From positions 9,854,001-9,918,000 of the forward strand of contig JAJNNQ010000002.1 in assembly GCA_027886175.1 (NCBI GenBank): a stretch of DNA of 64,000 bases, in the 5' to 3' direction. This document shows positions 1 to 10,571 of this stretch, piece by piece (position 1 is the stretch's first letter; the number at the start of each line of letters is the position of its first letter). Source of the stretch: Phylloscopus collybita (lineage: Eukaryota > Chordata > Aves > Passeriformes > Phylloscopidae). Made by a program: the position numbers and the translations under genes. Under the pieces are notes generated by a model. It was not told the origin of the DNA. It was given only the letters and a program-made list of their open reading frames with translations, and made no database searches.

Positions 1-883
1 TTTGATTAGGGAAGCTTCTTGATGAGCAAGTGATTCAAAGAAACATACTTACAGCTAGTGAATATCTGTGAGTATGAGATTGTAGAAATGCTGCCAGCCA
101 GCAGTCTTCAGCATTACACTGCTCACAGGAAAGCCTGTGACAATATTCATTGTCACCAACAAGTCCCAAGGTATTCTGGCTAACTAATGCAAAAGTAATA
201 TTTCAGTGGTTGGTTTCCCTTAAATACGAACTAAGACTTTGTTTCCCGTTATCTTTACTTGACATAGCAAACAATACTCACTTGCTCATCAAATTGATAT
301 TTTTATATCCAAAACAGGCAACATAACCTCAGGGTTCCCAGGAAGATGCAAAATCCAGAAGATACTTGCAGATGATGACAAATAATCAAGTTATATTAAG
401 CTAGCATTTCTTTAAACATACTTTTATATTGTTATTATTTCACAGCTGGACAAATGACAAGGCTATATGCAGTGAATTTCTTTGATTGTCTGCTTGTGGT
501 ACTTTTTAAAGGATGGCACAACTGTCTTTGAAAGTATCTGTATTGATACAGTTCAAACTTCTGTTTTATGGTCTCTATGCCTGTAAAGAACAAAAGTCAA
601 ACATCATTTTGGTAAAGAAGAAAAGGTTAAAGGTGATCTTTCTAGCTGTTAGGCTAATGAGACAATGAAAAAATGTTAATAGGCCTCCATTTCCCTTTTT
701 CTCTGGTGAGCATTTTCAGGGTAAACAAATGTCCATCAGAGGTGGTCATGGAAAGATAAGAGTAAGGAAATGAAATGGATTTTCTCCTGAAATATCTTCC
801 ACTTTTATAGCCTAGGCTAATGTTTAGCACCTGGCTTGACTGTTTGCAACAAAGGACTCTGTACATGCAATGCATAAACAATG
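1..883. other. Unique AT-rich non-coding segment
   Basis: No reading frame here looks coding. The only structure seen is a 15-bp perfect inverted repeat: TTGATGAGCAAGTGA at 19-33 and its reverse complement at 278-292. The arms lie about 245 bp apart and could be chance or the ends of a small, otherwise unrecognised element. A pyrimidine-rich 21-mer at 690-710 recurs exactly at 3351-3371. Confidence 0.5.
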
Positions 884-1612
884 TCACAGAATCACAGAAT
901 TAAAGAATTAGAATCACAGAATTAAGTTGGAAAAGACCTTTAAGGTCATTTAGTCCCACCACTAACCCAGCACTGTCCAGTCCACCTCTAAACCAAGTCT
1001 TTGAGTGCCACATTTACATGCCTTTTCAAAAGATTAGTTAATAAAGATATTAAACAGGACTGGCCCCAGTACTGACCCTTGGGAACACACCTCTGACCAG
1101 CCACCAAGTGGATTTATCTCCTTTCACCATCACTCTTCTCTAGGCTTGACCATCCAGGCCATTTTCTATCCAGGAAAAATGCAGCCAGTTTCTGCAGGAA
1201 AATGCTTTGGGAAATGGCATCAAAGGCTTTATTAAGGTCCAGGTAGACACATCCATAGCCTTTCCCTGACCCACAGGGTGGGTCACACTGTCACAGGAGC
1301 AGGTGAGGTTGGGCTCAAGCAGGACCTGCCTTTCCTAGGCCCACGCTCACTGGGCCTGATTCCCTTGTTGTCCTGTACAGGGCATGTGATGGCACTCAGG
1401 ATGATCAATCAGCTCCATGATCTTCCCTGGCACTGAGGCCAGACTGACAGACCTGTATTTCCCTGGAAATTTGCTTCTGGCCCTGCCTGCCAATGTGGAT
1501 CACATTTGTCAACTTCTAGTCACCTAGCTACCCAGGGCAGCCAATAAGTGACAGAATGTGGCTCAGGAAGCACTTCTGCCAGCTCCCTCAGTGTCAGAGA
1601 TGGAGTAGAATT
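884..1612 (-). mobile_element. CR1 LINE fragment, internally deleted (3' UTR joined to reverse-transcriptase region)
   Basis: Read on the minus strand, this is a non-LTR retrotransposon of the CR1 clade. Its 3' end is at low coordinates, where imperfect CACAGAATTA-type units (884-930) are the reverse complement of the CR1 tail. The stretch that follows (to about 1028) matches CR1 3' UTR. From about 1035 to 1600 the minus strand matches the ORF2 reverse-transcriptase region. Recognisable parts include the stretch that in CR1 encodes the VPQGSVLGPVLFNIF block (around 1040-1100) and upstream palm and finger segments. Frames are broken by stops and indels. The junction near 1030 comes just after the LFNIF-coding part, so the FADD catalytic box and the whole ORF2 C-terminus are missing. 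The element is dead and 5'-truncated. The far end is uncertain by tens of bases. Confidence 0.85.
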
Positions 1613-2800
1613 TCCAAATTCAGTGCTCTCTAACAAAGCTCAAACTTCAGTCTTCCACAGAAAGTAACTCCCAGAGTTTTATCTGCTACAAAAATGGCTA
1701 AGGTGTTCCCAGCTACTTTTGCAGCAGCCCCCCACAGACAAGCACAGAGTCATTATAGTTTATCTGACAGGCTACTGTAAAATAAGATATCATATAAAAA
1801 AAATCATTAAACTTAAACCTCATAATAACTTGGTGCCCATTCAAAGAATATCATTGTATTGAATAGAAACTGTTTAAACAGAATAGGAAAAATACATTTA
1901 AAGAAGCAGCAGAAAGATATCTAGATAACAAAGCAAAAACTGAAATTAATTTTTGAAAGTGTTCACTAGTAGATAGTTTCCACATGACTAGACACCTATT
2001 ATTGGACTAATAAAAATAGCACTGCTTTGAGAAAGTATGTGTTTTATCTCATGTTTGTAAAAATTTAATTCTGGTTAATTACTTTATACTTATCCACAGA
2101 AAAATAATAAGCTTATTTCTCTTAGAATATATGCACTAGTGTGTAAAGAGTGTGCACATGTACAAAATCATTCAAATAAGACATTTTCCATTGCTTTTCT
2201 TGGCTTCTCTTAGTGAGAAGGGAAATTTCTCCATTAAAAACAAAACAGAATAAAACAAAAACAAAAAGTCAAAATACCACAACCAAAAAAAAAACCACCC
2301 CAAACTCTGCCTATTTTACAAAACCTTGTAATCACAAATGACATCACTGTGCCTAATACAAAAATTTTGGGATTAGTAGTTGTCGAAATAATTTTCAGAG
2401 ATTGCTTCCAAGCCAAAACTGAGACTCAAAATTGCCAAAACCCAATTTCATACTTCCCAGCCCTTTCCTTTAGATATTGATGTAAAGAAAACATCTGTAA
2501 AATTGCAGAAATGGGCTGTGCTGATGCACCTTCTATCATACACTTAAGCAGGTGTGCTAGGAGTGATGAAAGCCAGATCTGTGAGATTGACATGAATTAA
2601 CAAGAATCACTGCCGTATGATGAAAATTTTATTTTCTTGCTGAGCTAATCAGTGAGAACACAGGCACTGAGGGAGTGAGAGGGCTCTGGAGCTGCTTGTC
2701 TGTAATCATCATGAAGAGTAGAAATGACTGAGATGGGCAGGAAAACAGGAGTTTTGAACTGGAGACAGGCAACGTACAAGAGGGATGCTGGCTGTTAGTT
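1613..2800. other. Unique AT-rich non-coding segment
   Basis: AT-rich sequence between the CR1 fragment and the A-rich tract. The first 130 bases may still be badly decayed CR1 ORF2, but I cannot align them. An A-rich patch lies at 2235-2300. No exon-like frame, RNA gene or transposon was recognised. Confidence 0.5.
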
Positions 2801-2867
2801 AAAAGGAGAAGAAAAAAAAAAAAGAAAAAAAAAAAAAAAGAAAGAAAAAAAAAAAAAGAAAAAGAAT
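2801..2867. repeat. A-rich low-complexity tract
   Basis: Sixty-seven bases composed almost entirely of A with scattered single G (An-G units). It reads as poly-lysine-like or poly-phenylalanine frames that should be ignored. It could be an expanded retroposon tail, but nothing recognisable as a retroposon body adjoins it. Confidence 0.9.
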
Positions 2868-4734
2868 TTGCATGGGTAATGGTATATAGTCCAAACAATG
2901 AAATTAAGAGTGCTGACAAAGTTCCCAGAATTGTATTTTGTACATTAGTTGATTACATGTATTATACTGCCACCCAGGACTGAAGAAACCTCTCTGAATT
3001 TTGTATTTACTTTTCATTGTCATATTTTTTATCTTGTGGAGTGAGCCTTTAGTGTAGACTGGCTTCAGTTTTTCAGTTGATACTATTGATGCTATAAGGA
3101 ATAAGAATCAAAGACTGAATTTCTGGGAGTTTTTCTATTAAATACCTCAATTTGTGTAAAAAGTGATTAGTTAATATGAAAATATACATTACTGTTTTAT
3201 TCACTTTAAAAAAAATAGATAGGCACAATGTTCCATTCTTTGCTATGGCTGTGAACAACCAGTCTTTGGGATCTGGGTTGCTAATGTAGTAATATGGTCA
3301 ATTGCTACCTTTTGTGCAATTGACCATATTACCTTAAAACAACTTTTTCCTTTCCCTTTTTCTCTGGTGAGAATATATTCCCTTACAACTCTCAAAGAAG
3401 TTGACTCCAATTTACTAAAGGCTTTGACATCACACCCTGAGAGCTATGAACAAATCAATGTGTAGAATATTAACCTGTCACAACCCAGAAATGTGTTTTC
3501 TTGCACTGTCTTCTAAAGAGAGTTTTTATCAGGCATCTCTCTCCATCTGTGAACTATAAGTCAAATTCAACTGAAAAATTGCACACTCAGAGGTGTGAAA
3601 ACTTCCTGTGAAATGGAGAAAAAAGGCCCAACTGGCAGCCATTGGAATGTCAGAACTCAGCTAGAACTATTGTCCCTTTATGAGAGAGCAAGGCAACTCT
3701 GCTGAGATAAATCTGTGCTGGAAACATCGGCAAATCTGGTGGGAGGCAGAAAGTGTTCATGGGAAAAAGAAGGTATTTTGAGCTCTAGGAGCTTTGATAG
3801 AAGCAACTGTGCTCTGATATAGTGTGTCTTCCCACAGAGTAGATAAAACACTTGATAAGGAATGTTGAGAATGTTGTATGAGAGACAGCAAGGCTAGACA
3901 TTGTTTGCTACATCTTTCATCAAAAAAATTTAGTCTGTTTGCCTCAACAATGCTGCTCTTTTTCTTCCCTCCAGCATGAGAAATCATTATGTCCCTTGTG
4001 AAAAACAAGGAAATAAAGGAGTCAGGGCAGCTGGGGAAGGGAGAAGAGTAATACTTCTTCAACACTTCTTATACTTGCCACCTGGAAAATCCACAGAACA
4101 AAAAAACCAAAACCAACCAGTGATACAAAGGTTGTTAATGCTCTCTCTAAAATTCCAGGGAACATTATGTAATGGGGACTCTAACTGTACCCCACTTCTC
4201 CCAAAGCTTTGATGGTGTATGGTGCTTTGATGGTGACTGGTATTGAATAGATCCAGTGAACCTTTTCCACCCCCAGGTGCCCTGAGGTGGTGAGTAAAAA
4301 ACAGGGTGGATGCTTGCTGGCAAGCTGTTTACACTACCTGGATCACCAGGGGAAGATTTTGTGTTAACTTTTGTTTATGTTACCTGTTACACAGCTGAAA
4401 ATCATTATTTCCCTTGAAGGATAATGTAGCAATAACAAACTTTCATTTTCCCAGTCATCTAATACATGATGCTGGTAAATGTAGTTACTGTCTGCATTGT
4501 TACAGAAATGGTGTAATTGTAGAACAGAAATTAGTAATTTGCTTTTTGGCCTAAAGGCACACATATCTGCCAGCAGCTAGAGATTTCATAATGATGTCAC
4601 TAGAAAAAATGTTGTGGAGAGTGTAGATGAGAGGTGTCCCATAGCATAGTGTCCCATAGCATTTCAGGGCATTTTTGGCAAAAAAACAAATCAAAGAATC
4701 TTGCTAAAATTTTTCCGGCTATGGTCTTGTAGAA

Positions 4735-4737
<3 letters not shown>
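2868..4737. other. Unique non-coding segment with one strong hairpin
   Basis: Nothing coding is supported. It holds the hairpin at 3277-3343 and a 15-bp tandem duplication at 4634-4663 (unit GTGTCCCATAGCATA). Open frames on both strands at 3757-4212 overlap each other, have no recognisable domain and are judged spurious. Confidence 0.5.
3277..3343. repeat. Perfect 17-bp inverted repeat / hairpin
   Basis: GTAATATGGTCAATTGC at 3289-3305 is the exact reverse complement of 3316-3332, separated by a 10-nt loop (3306-3315). Outside the perfect stem, TAA/TTA and GTTG/CAAC can pair across small internal loops. This gives an imperfect stem of about 24 bp over 67 nt. The size is near that of a short microRNA precursor, but a mini palindromic transposon relic or a chance palindrome is also possible. 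Strand and transcription are unknown. Confidence 0.9.

Positions 4738-4795
<58 letters not shown>
4738..4795. repeat. (TA)n dinucleotide microsatellite
   Basis: An uninterrupted alternating TA tract of 58 bases, about 29 units. It is likely length-polymorphic and can extrude as a cruciform. The tyrosine/isoleucine-alternating frame across it is an artefact. Confidence 0.98.
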
Positions 4796-4797
<2 letters not shown>

Positions 4798-6389
4798 CCT
4801 GGTGAAGATCAAACCTGAATGAGAAGCCTATGAATTAGTTCTGGAGAAATCTTTGAATAAAAGTGGTAAGTGGAAATATGATCTATATTTTCCATGTGGA
4901 TGTATATGATGAAGATACCAAACATAGCAGCATTCCTACCACTGAGCACCTTTAAGAGACACTCTGACAAGGTGATTAAAATATATGTGACTGCTTGGTT
5001 CGTGGAAATGCTTCTCCACCTTCTCAGCTCATTTTGCTGTGGATTTAACAATAGGAACATGTTCAAATGACCCTTGTTTGCCTTAAGAATGTATGAGCTG
5101 TCTGGTGCTTGTTAAGCTATATTAAACACAGAGAGTTGTGCTTGGTAAGGTGCTATAAAACAAACCATTTATTTTATTGATGCCTATTTCAATAATACTT
5201 ATGTATACACCTAGTAATACAGTAAATCCATAGCCACAAAAGATAATAAAATTTCTTAGATCCAGTAATTCAATTTATGATTTCAGAATTTAAGCAAAAA
5301 GTCTTATGTTTATCAGAAATAATTAAAGTATCAGTATAATAAGTGAAAGAATACAGTGGGGCTACTATTAAGCCTTGCCAATAGTCAGTAATCTCAGTTA
5401 CATAAGAGTGGTGAAAATTATCACTTTCAGTTGCAAATGTAACTAAAACATAGCTACATTTGCTAATAAGCCTCTTCCCACTTTATTGGGATGAATTGCA
5501 CCTATTTGCCTTTGAGCACACAATAAACTGTTATATAAGGGTTTTACTTTTAGTCTTATCCAATCTCTTAGATGAACAGAGAGTGGCTACATCATTCTTC
5601 TGCTTCAGTCTCTGATAATACCTGCTTTACACTGCTGAAAACAAGTTCTTGCAACAAGAGAGCAGTTATGAGTAATTCTTTTGATAATTTTCAGGAATAA
5701 CTGATTAAGTGGAAAAAAGATACATTCCCTTATAGCTAGAAGTGGTGCCAATAACTTATTCTATAAAATTATGTCCAGTATATAGCACCTAAGCTGGTTG
5801 GTTGAATTCTATTATAATAAGAGAAATATGTTAGAAATGGCACATAAAAATCTCTGGACTGTGTAACTATTCTGTCAAGGCAACAGAATATCTTTTGAAA
5901 TCTAAGGTGACAGAGTTTGACACAATGAAGATTCATATTCATAAAAGATTCTTAGGGAAAATAGACAACAGGAATGGATCAGTGTATTCTGTCAGGGTAA
6001 GGCAGAACAAGCAGATGTTGTTTTGACTTTTCCAGTGACTCTTAAAATCAACAAGTTAGTTACTTAAGTTTTGCTGTCATTTCAGATAATGGCTGAGTCA
6101 TGTAGAGTGCAACATTACTGTCAAAGACTGGTTGCACTGTCTACTTGTTCTATAGCAAGTGAAAAACTGTTTGAAAATACATGGACGAAAGGAGAGAGTG
6201 AAACAGAAGGACTGCATTTCTGTTGAAACACTATAGCATATGGTAAATATGAAACATTTCATATTTGCATTAGGCGTAGAGTGAGCATCGCTCTTGGTTG
6301 GAAATATAAAGATATTTTATTTAAACACAAATAGAAGGAACTATCAGTGCTTAAATATGAGTGCTTTTCTACTTCTTATAATTGGAAAA
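4796..6389. other. Unique AT-rich non-coding segment
   Basis: Ordinary AT-rich sequence with no supported gene, RNA or repeat. Confidence 0.5.
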
Positions 6390-7108
6390 TACTACACCTT
6401 GTAGCAGAAATAGTTATGATGTATATGAGACACTGGAAAACAACTCTGTGGAAAGGGACCTGTGTGTCCTGGTTGATGGCAAGTTGAACATGAGCCAGCC
6501 ATGCCCCGGCAGCCAGGAGGGACAAGCATGGATGTCCTGGGGGCATCAGGCACAGCTGGGCAAGAGAGGGGATTGTCCTGCTCTGCTCCGGGCTGGGGTG
6601 GCCTCACCTTGAATATTGTGTGCAGCTTTGGGTGCCACAGTGTAAAAAAGACATTAAATGGTGAGAGAGCTTCCCAAGGAGGGCAACAAAGATGGTGAAG
6701 AGGCTTGAGGAGAAGCTGTGTGAGGAGGGGCTGAGGTCACTTGGTCTGCTCAGCCTGGAGAAGAGGAGGCTGAGGGCAGAGCTCCCTGCAGTGACAGCGT
6801 CCTGTGAGGGGAAGGGGAGGGGCAGGCACTGATCTCTGCTCTGTGGTGACAGGGACAGGACCCGAGGGAATGGCCTGAAGCTGAGTCAGGGGAGGTTTAG
6901 GGTAGATATTAGAAAAAAACTCTTCACCCAGGGGGTGGTTGTGCACTGAACAAACTCCCCAGGACAGTGGTCACAGTGCCTAACAGGGTTCAAGAAGCGT
7001 TTGGGCAATGGTCTTGGGCATTTGATGTGATTTTTTGGGTTATCCTATTCAGGGCCAGGGGTTGCACTCAATGATGCTTGTGGGCCCTTTCTTGTGAGTC
7101 TCTGATAT
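6390..7108 (+). mobile_element. CR1 LINE, 5'-truncated 3' end (ORF2 C-terminus)
   Basis: This is the plus-strand 3' terminal part of a CR1 retrotransposon. The first 130 bases still read as the ORF2 C-terminal motif: frame 6382-6612 contains [16 protein letters not shown], close to the family's ERDLGVLVD-KLNMSQ block. Further on, the nucleotide sequence follows known CR1 segments: the block equivalent to [15 protein letters not shown] (about 6585-6640), CTGCTCAGCCTGGAGAAGAG (6747-6766), the RTRGNGLKL-coding block (6857-6885), the LDIRKNFFT-like block (6900-6930), and the terminal TTGCACTCAATGATGCTTGTG (about 7063-7083). Stops and indels break the frame. It is much more GC-rich than its flanks, and its higher similarity suggests it is younger than most other CR1 pieces here. 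No clean 3' octamer repeats follow. All apparent open frames inside are remnants or shadows. Confidence 0.92.
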
Positions 7109-8159
7109 ATTTACTATTTCATTAATGCCTTTTTCTGTAAGTGTTCTTCCTCACATATAATTTCCCAGGTTGAGATAATGCTTTTGGACAGGCAAATCTC
7201 ATATATAAATTTCAGCTTGCAAATTGCAATTTGAGCTTGAGATTTTTTTTATTAAATACTGGATTTCCTCAGGCAGAGTTGGAGGCTTTAAACAGGCTTT
7301 GATTAATGGTAACTTTGCTTAATTTCTTCTCAGTGGATTCAGAGAATCAGCGTGCTTTTACTCATGAAACAAAAGATGGTGCCTTAAACTGAAGGAGTTG
7401 TGTCACCCTAATTATGCCAATCCTATTCTATTCAAAAGTTATACAAATTGCAACAACTAAAGAATTTCAGCAGATAGTAAAGTCAGATTCTTAATTTTAG
7501 TGTGAGTCATGAAGATTTAACAATTTACAGCTTTGGACCTGAAATAAGACATCTTAATTATCTTAGCAGTTTCACACATAGTGATTTACATGCCACCTCC
7601 TACCCATGAACCTGGGGTTTCCTTTCACTCAATTAAATCTCCAGAAATGCATGTCATATATGCTGTATTCTATTACCTTCTTAAACTGTGTACTTCTCTA
7701 TATATCACATCCCATTTTGATGTCTAAATGTTGTTAATGAAGGGATTTGTGTCTCTCTGAAGTTTTAGAGAATATCACCATCTTGTCTTTGTTTTGTTTG
7801 TTTGTTGCCTGATTTTTTTTTACAGTATTTCTTCTACACAAGCAGTTTCTCTGTTGAATTTAAAAAAATTCAAAAGGTTGTGAGGGGCAGGGGTTTAAAA
7901 GAAACCCAGATGTTCTGAGAAGGGCTGTTATAATGCCTCAGGAGGTGAGAAGGTAAGCCATCTTCAGCTGGAAACCCAGACCTCAGTAGAATAGGAAAAC
8001 TGAAAATAATTTCCTGCAAATTTTCCTGCAACAGCTTTCCGGAACATGAAACTGTAGGAAGGCACCCCTCCACCCCTGAGTGCGCATTTCTGTATAAGGA
8101 AAGAGTTTCAGTTTACCTCTAGACATTTTAGGAAGTTTAACTAGAACTTTTCATGCCCT
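7109..8159. other. Unique AT-rich non-coding segment
   Basis: AT-rich, with a TTTG-rich patch at 7790-7806 and a T-run at 7814-7822. No exon, RNA gene or recognisable repeat. Minus-strand frame 7870-8073 has no identifiable domain. Confidence 0.5.
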
Positions 8160-8440
8160 TCTCACTGTAAGTGGCTTGGTGCCAGCACAGAGGCACTGGT
8201 TGGGCTTAGGAGGTGTAACCCAAAGCCTGTTGCAGATTGCATTGGGCAAAGGGCCAAATAGCCCAGCTGAACTATCCAGTACTAAAGAGACAGCACAAAG
8301 GTGCTCGGGGTTTTTTAGTGTTTTTAGCAAGGTGTCAGAGGTTTCTCTGACACCCGTGCCCGGCTTTTCCTCTGTTCTATGATGTTTGTTATTTTGCTAT
8401 TATTAAAACGTTTTGCTTTATAAAACACCTCTGAAGAGCC
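8160..8440 (+). mobile_element. Possible degenerate LTR (3' portion with polyadenylation signal)
   Basis: A patch more GC-rich than its surroundings. It has a TG start possible near 8166, a perfect 10-bp hairpin (GGTGTCAGAG at 8331-8340, loop GTTT, mirror arm 8345-8354) and, about 50 bases later, ATTAAA at 8402-8407 followed by a T-rich stretch. A structured element followed by ATTAAA resembles the R region of avian LTRs, as does the general style of the sequence. I cannot match it confidently to a family, and no TG...CA ends or target-site duplication were established. It could instead be an unrelated single-copy GC-richer patch. Confidence 0.35.
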
Positions 8441-10357
8441 AGCTCACTGTTATTTTAAGCCATTTCTCTGCAAGGGCTGGAGCCTCAGAGGTGACAGACC
8501 TTTGTGGGGTTGATAACATCTGACACCACGCAAGATGCCATCACAAAACCATATTCTACCTCCAGTGAAAACGAAAATATTTTCCACAGAAAGCCAAAAC
8601 TGTATTTTTTTTTCCTCAAAATACTGAAATATGCACTCAGACGGAGTCTCCAAGATCAGCACTGAGAAACACTTTCTGAAAGGAAATTTGAAAGTGCCAT
8701 GGTAAAGTGGGAAGTTCTTCAGCACCTATTGCAGGATTAGGAAGTTGATGGGTCTCCAGTAACCTCCTGTGTTTTCACTTGTACAAAATTTCAACACTAA
8801 GATGTTCAAAACATCCTGAAAGGCAATTTTGCAGAGAACCCCACAGGGCTGACTGATGCAGCTCAGTCCAGAGAGATTATATGATTATACTCGGATTTTC
8901 AAATGTCCAGTCATGAGGAGAACTCAGAAGATAATGGCAGATTTTAGCCTTGGCTTTTTGGAAAAAGGAAGTTTAGTGACTGTAAAATGCTGTTTGAAGG
9001 TGAAGTTTTTATTTTTGTCAGTAGACTCACAAATGCCAGCAGATATAGGAATACAGAAAAATGAAAGTACTTTTATGTTAGGGTGATAATATCAAAGGTA
9101 TTATCCCCCTGTAGAAAGTTCTCTTATAAAATAAATGCAGTATCTGGAATTTCATAAATAATAAGAATCAGCCTAAGACATCTTTTGGTTTTACCAGCAT
9201 AATTTGAATCTGGCTTAATTTAACCAGGCTCTGAAGGAGCACAGTCTGTCATTTTCCTGAAACAAAACTCAGCTCTTGCCTATAAAGTGTTCTAGGAGTT
9301 TGTTCTGCCTAAAGGCCTAAATACTAATGGTTATACTCCCTCAAAATTGAATGAGCCCCTGGTCCCATTGATGTAGTTCACCTTTTCTTTGTAAGAAATT
9401 AAATACATTATGAATAATTTTTCATACAGAGGCTCTAATCACTGGCTATACCTAAATGACCCAGAAAGCAGGACCTTAAAACCATCCCTTCCCTGAAAAC
9501 ACCTGGCAGTGAAAAAATATACTACAAGACATGGCAATTGCATGATAAGTCAGTTTTCTTACTAGAAAGAGTTGTCATAATCAAGAAGTCCCTTAGAAAA
9601 TTTGTTTTTCATTTAAACCCTACTTGAGACTTTCTTTCTGTTCAGTGATATTTTATATTGAAATCTAGAAACTGTTCATAAAATGAATAATATTTTCTTC
9701 TGGTACAAAAATTGCTGACATAGAGAGTTGTACAAAGAAATTGTATCATGTTGCAAGCTGAAAATGATCAGGAAATTCCTGTTGACAAACACTAGGGAAT
9801 AATTTTTAATCTATAGTAGCTTAGTAGTGGCTACCTTACAAGTTTTGAGCAGGTGCTCAGTAAGGGATTCTGATGTTTACTATATTCTTACTGTTTTTAT
9901 CTATTTCCTCAGATTTTAAAATGTAAGTTAAAATACTGATGCAGTGTGAATCTGTGTCTCTCTATTTCAGGGAAACAAGGAGACATCAATGACAGGACTG
10001 GGACTTCAGCAACTAGGTCACCAGCTCCGTCATTTGTGTCTGAAGGTGGAATCCTGGCATCAGCTGAGTTTTCAAAGAGAGCTTTCAGCACACATTCCTT
10101 GCTTGTGGCTTTAAAATGTGAAATATTGATCTGAATTGTTTCTATTGCACACGAGAAACAAGGAATAGATATTATACTGGACTGAATTTTTGAGCACTAG
10201 ATTTGTCACAATCCAGCAGTTTGCATTGCAGTTACAGACAGATAGGGACTGTAGACAAACAAAACTGTCTCGAAGTACGTGCTGCATCTTTTGATGACCA
10301 CCACCAGTTTGGAAATGTACTGCTTATGCATTTTAATGTGTTTTGGTGGCATATTTG
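8441..10357. other. Unique AT-rich non-coding segment
   Basis: Mostly AT-rich and featureless. Near its end a pyrimidine-ending TCTCTCTATTTCAG (9957-9970) is followed by a 39-codon open stretch (9971 onward). This looks like a splice acceptor plus exon, but I recognise no protein and place no gene here. Confidence 0.45.
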
Positions 10358-10571
10358 ATGTGGAAAGGTCCACACTGAAGAAGTTCATAAAGGGCCATCT
10401 CCTGTGGGTGGCACCCCTCACTGAAGCAGGGGAACAGTGTGAGGAGGAAGGAGCATCAGAGACTATCCACATTGAACAGGCTGCAATCCTCATTCCCCAT
10501 GCCCCTGTGCTTCCCTTTGGCGGAGGAGAGAGAAGAATTGGAAGTGAAGCTGAGCCTGAGAAAAAGAGAGA
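10358..10571 (+). mobile_element. Outer LTR, upstream part (split by nested insertion)
   Basis: The 5' half of an endogenous-retrovirus LTR of the same type as the one at 25690-26342. Shared landmarks, in order, are a GTGGAAAGG-type block followed by CACACTGAAGAAGTTCAT (about 10371-10388), a TCCTGTGGG block, a GAAGCAGGGGAA block (about 10422), and the AGTGAAGCTGAGCC segment (10543-10556). It stops abruptly at 10571, where another LTR begins, and the same LTR type resumes at 11123. The true start is not visible, so the LTR is truncated or decayed upstream. Long frames crossing this region on either strand (for example 10206-10733 and 10456-11196, minus) are accidental openings in LTR sequence. 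Confidence 0.75.

Noticed and set aside
2629..2919. Frame with a long phenylalanine run
   Set aside because: Produced by the A-rich tract at 2801-2867.
4600..4812. Frame with alternating Tyr-Ile
   Set aside because: Produced by the (TA)n microsatellite.
6382..6946. Several plus and minus frames around 6.4-6.9 kb
   Set aside because: They are remnants or shadows of a broken CR1 ORF2 C-terminus. Only the short ERDLCVLVD stretch reflects the original protein.
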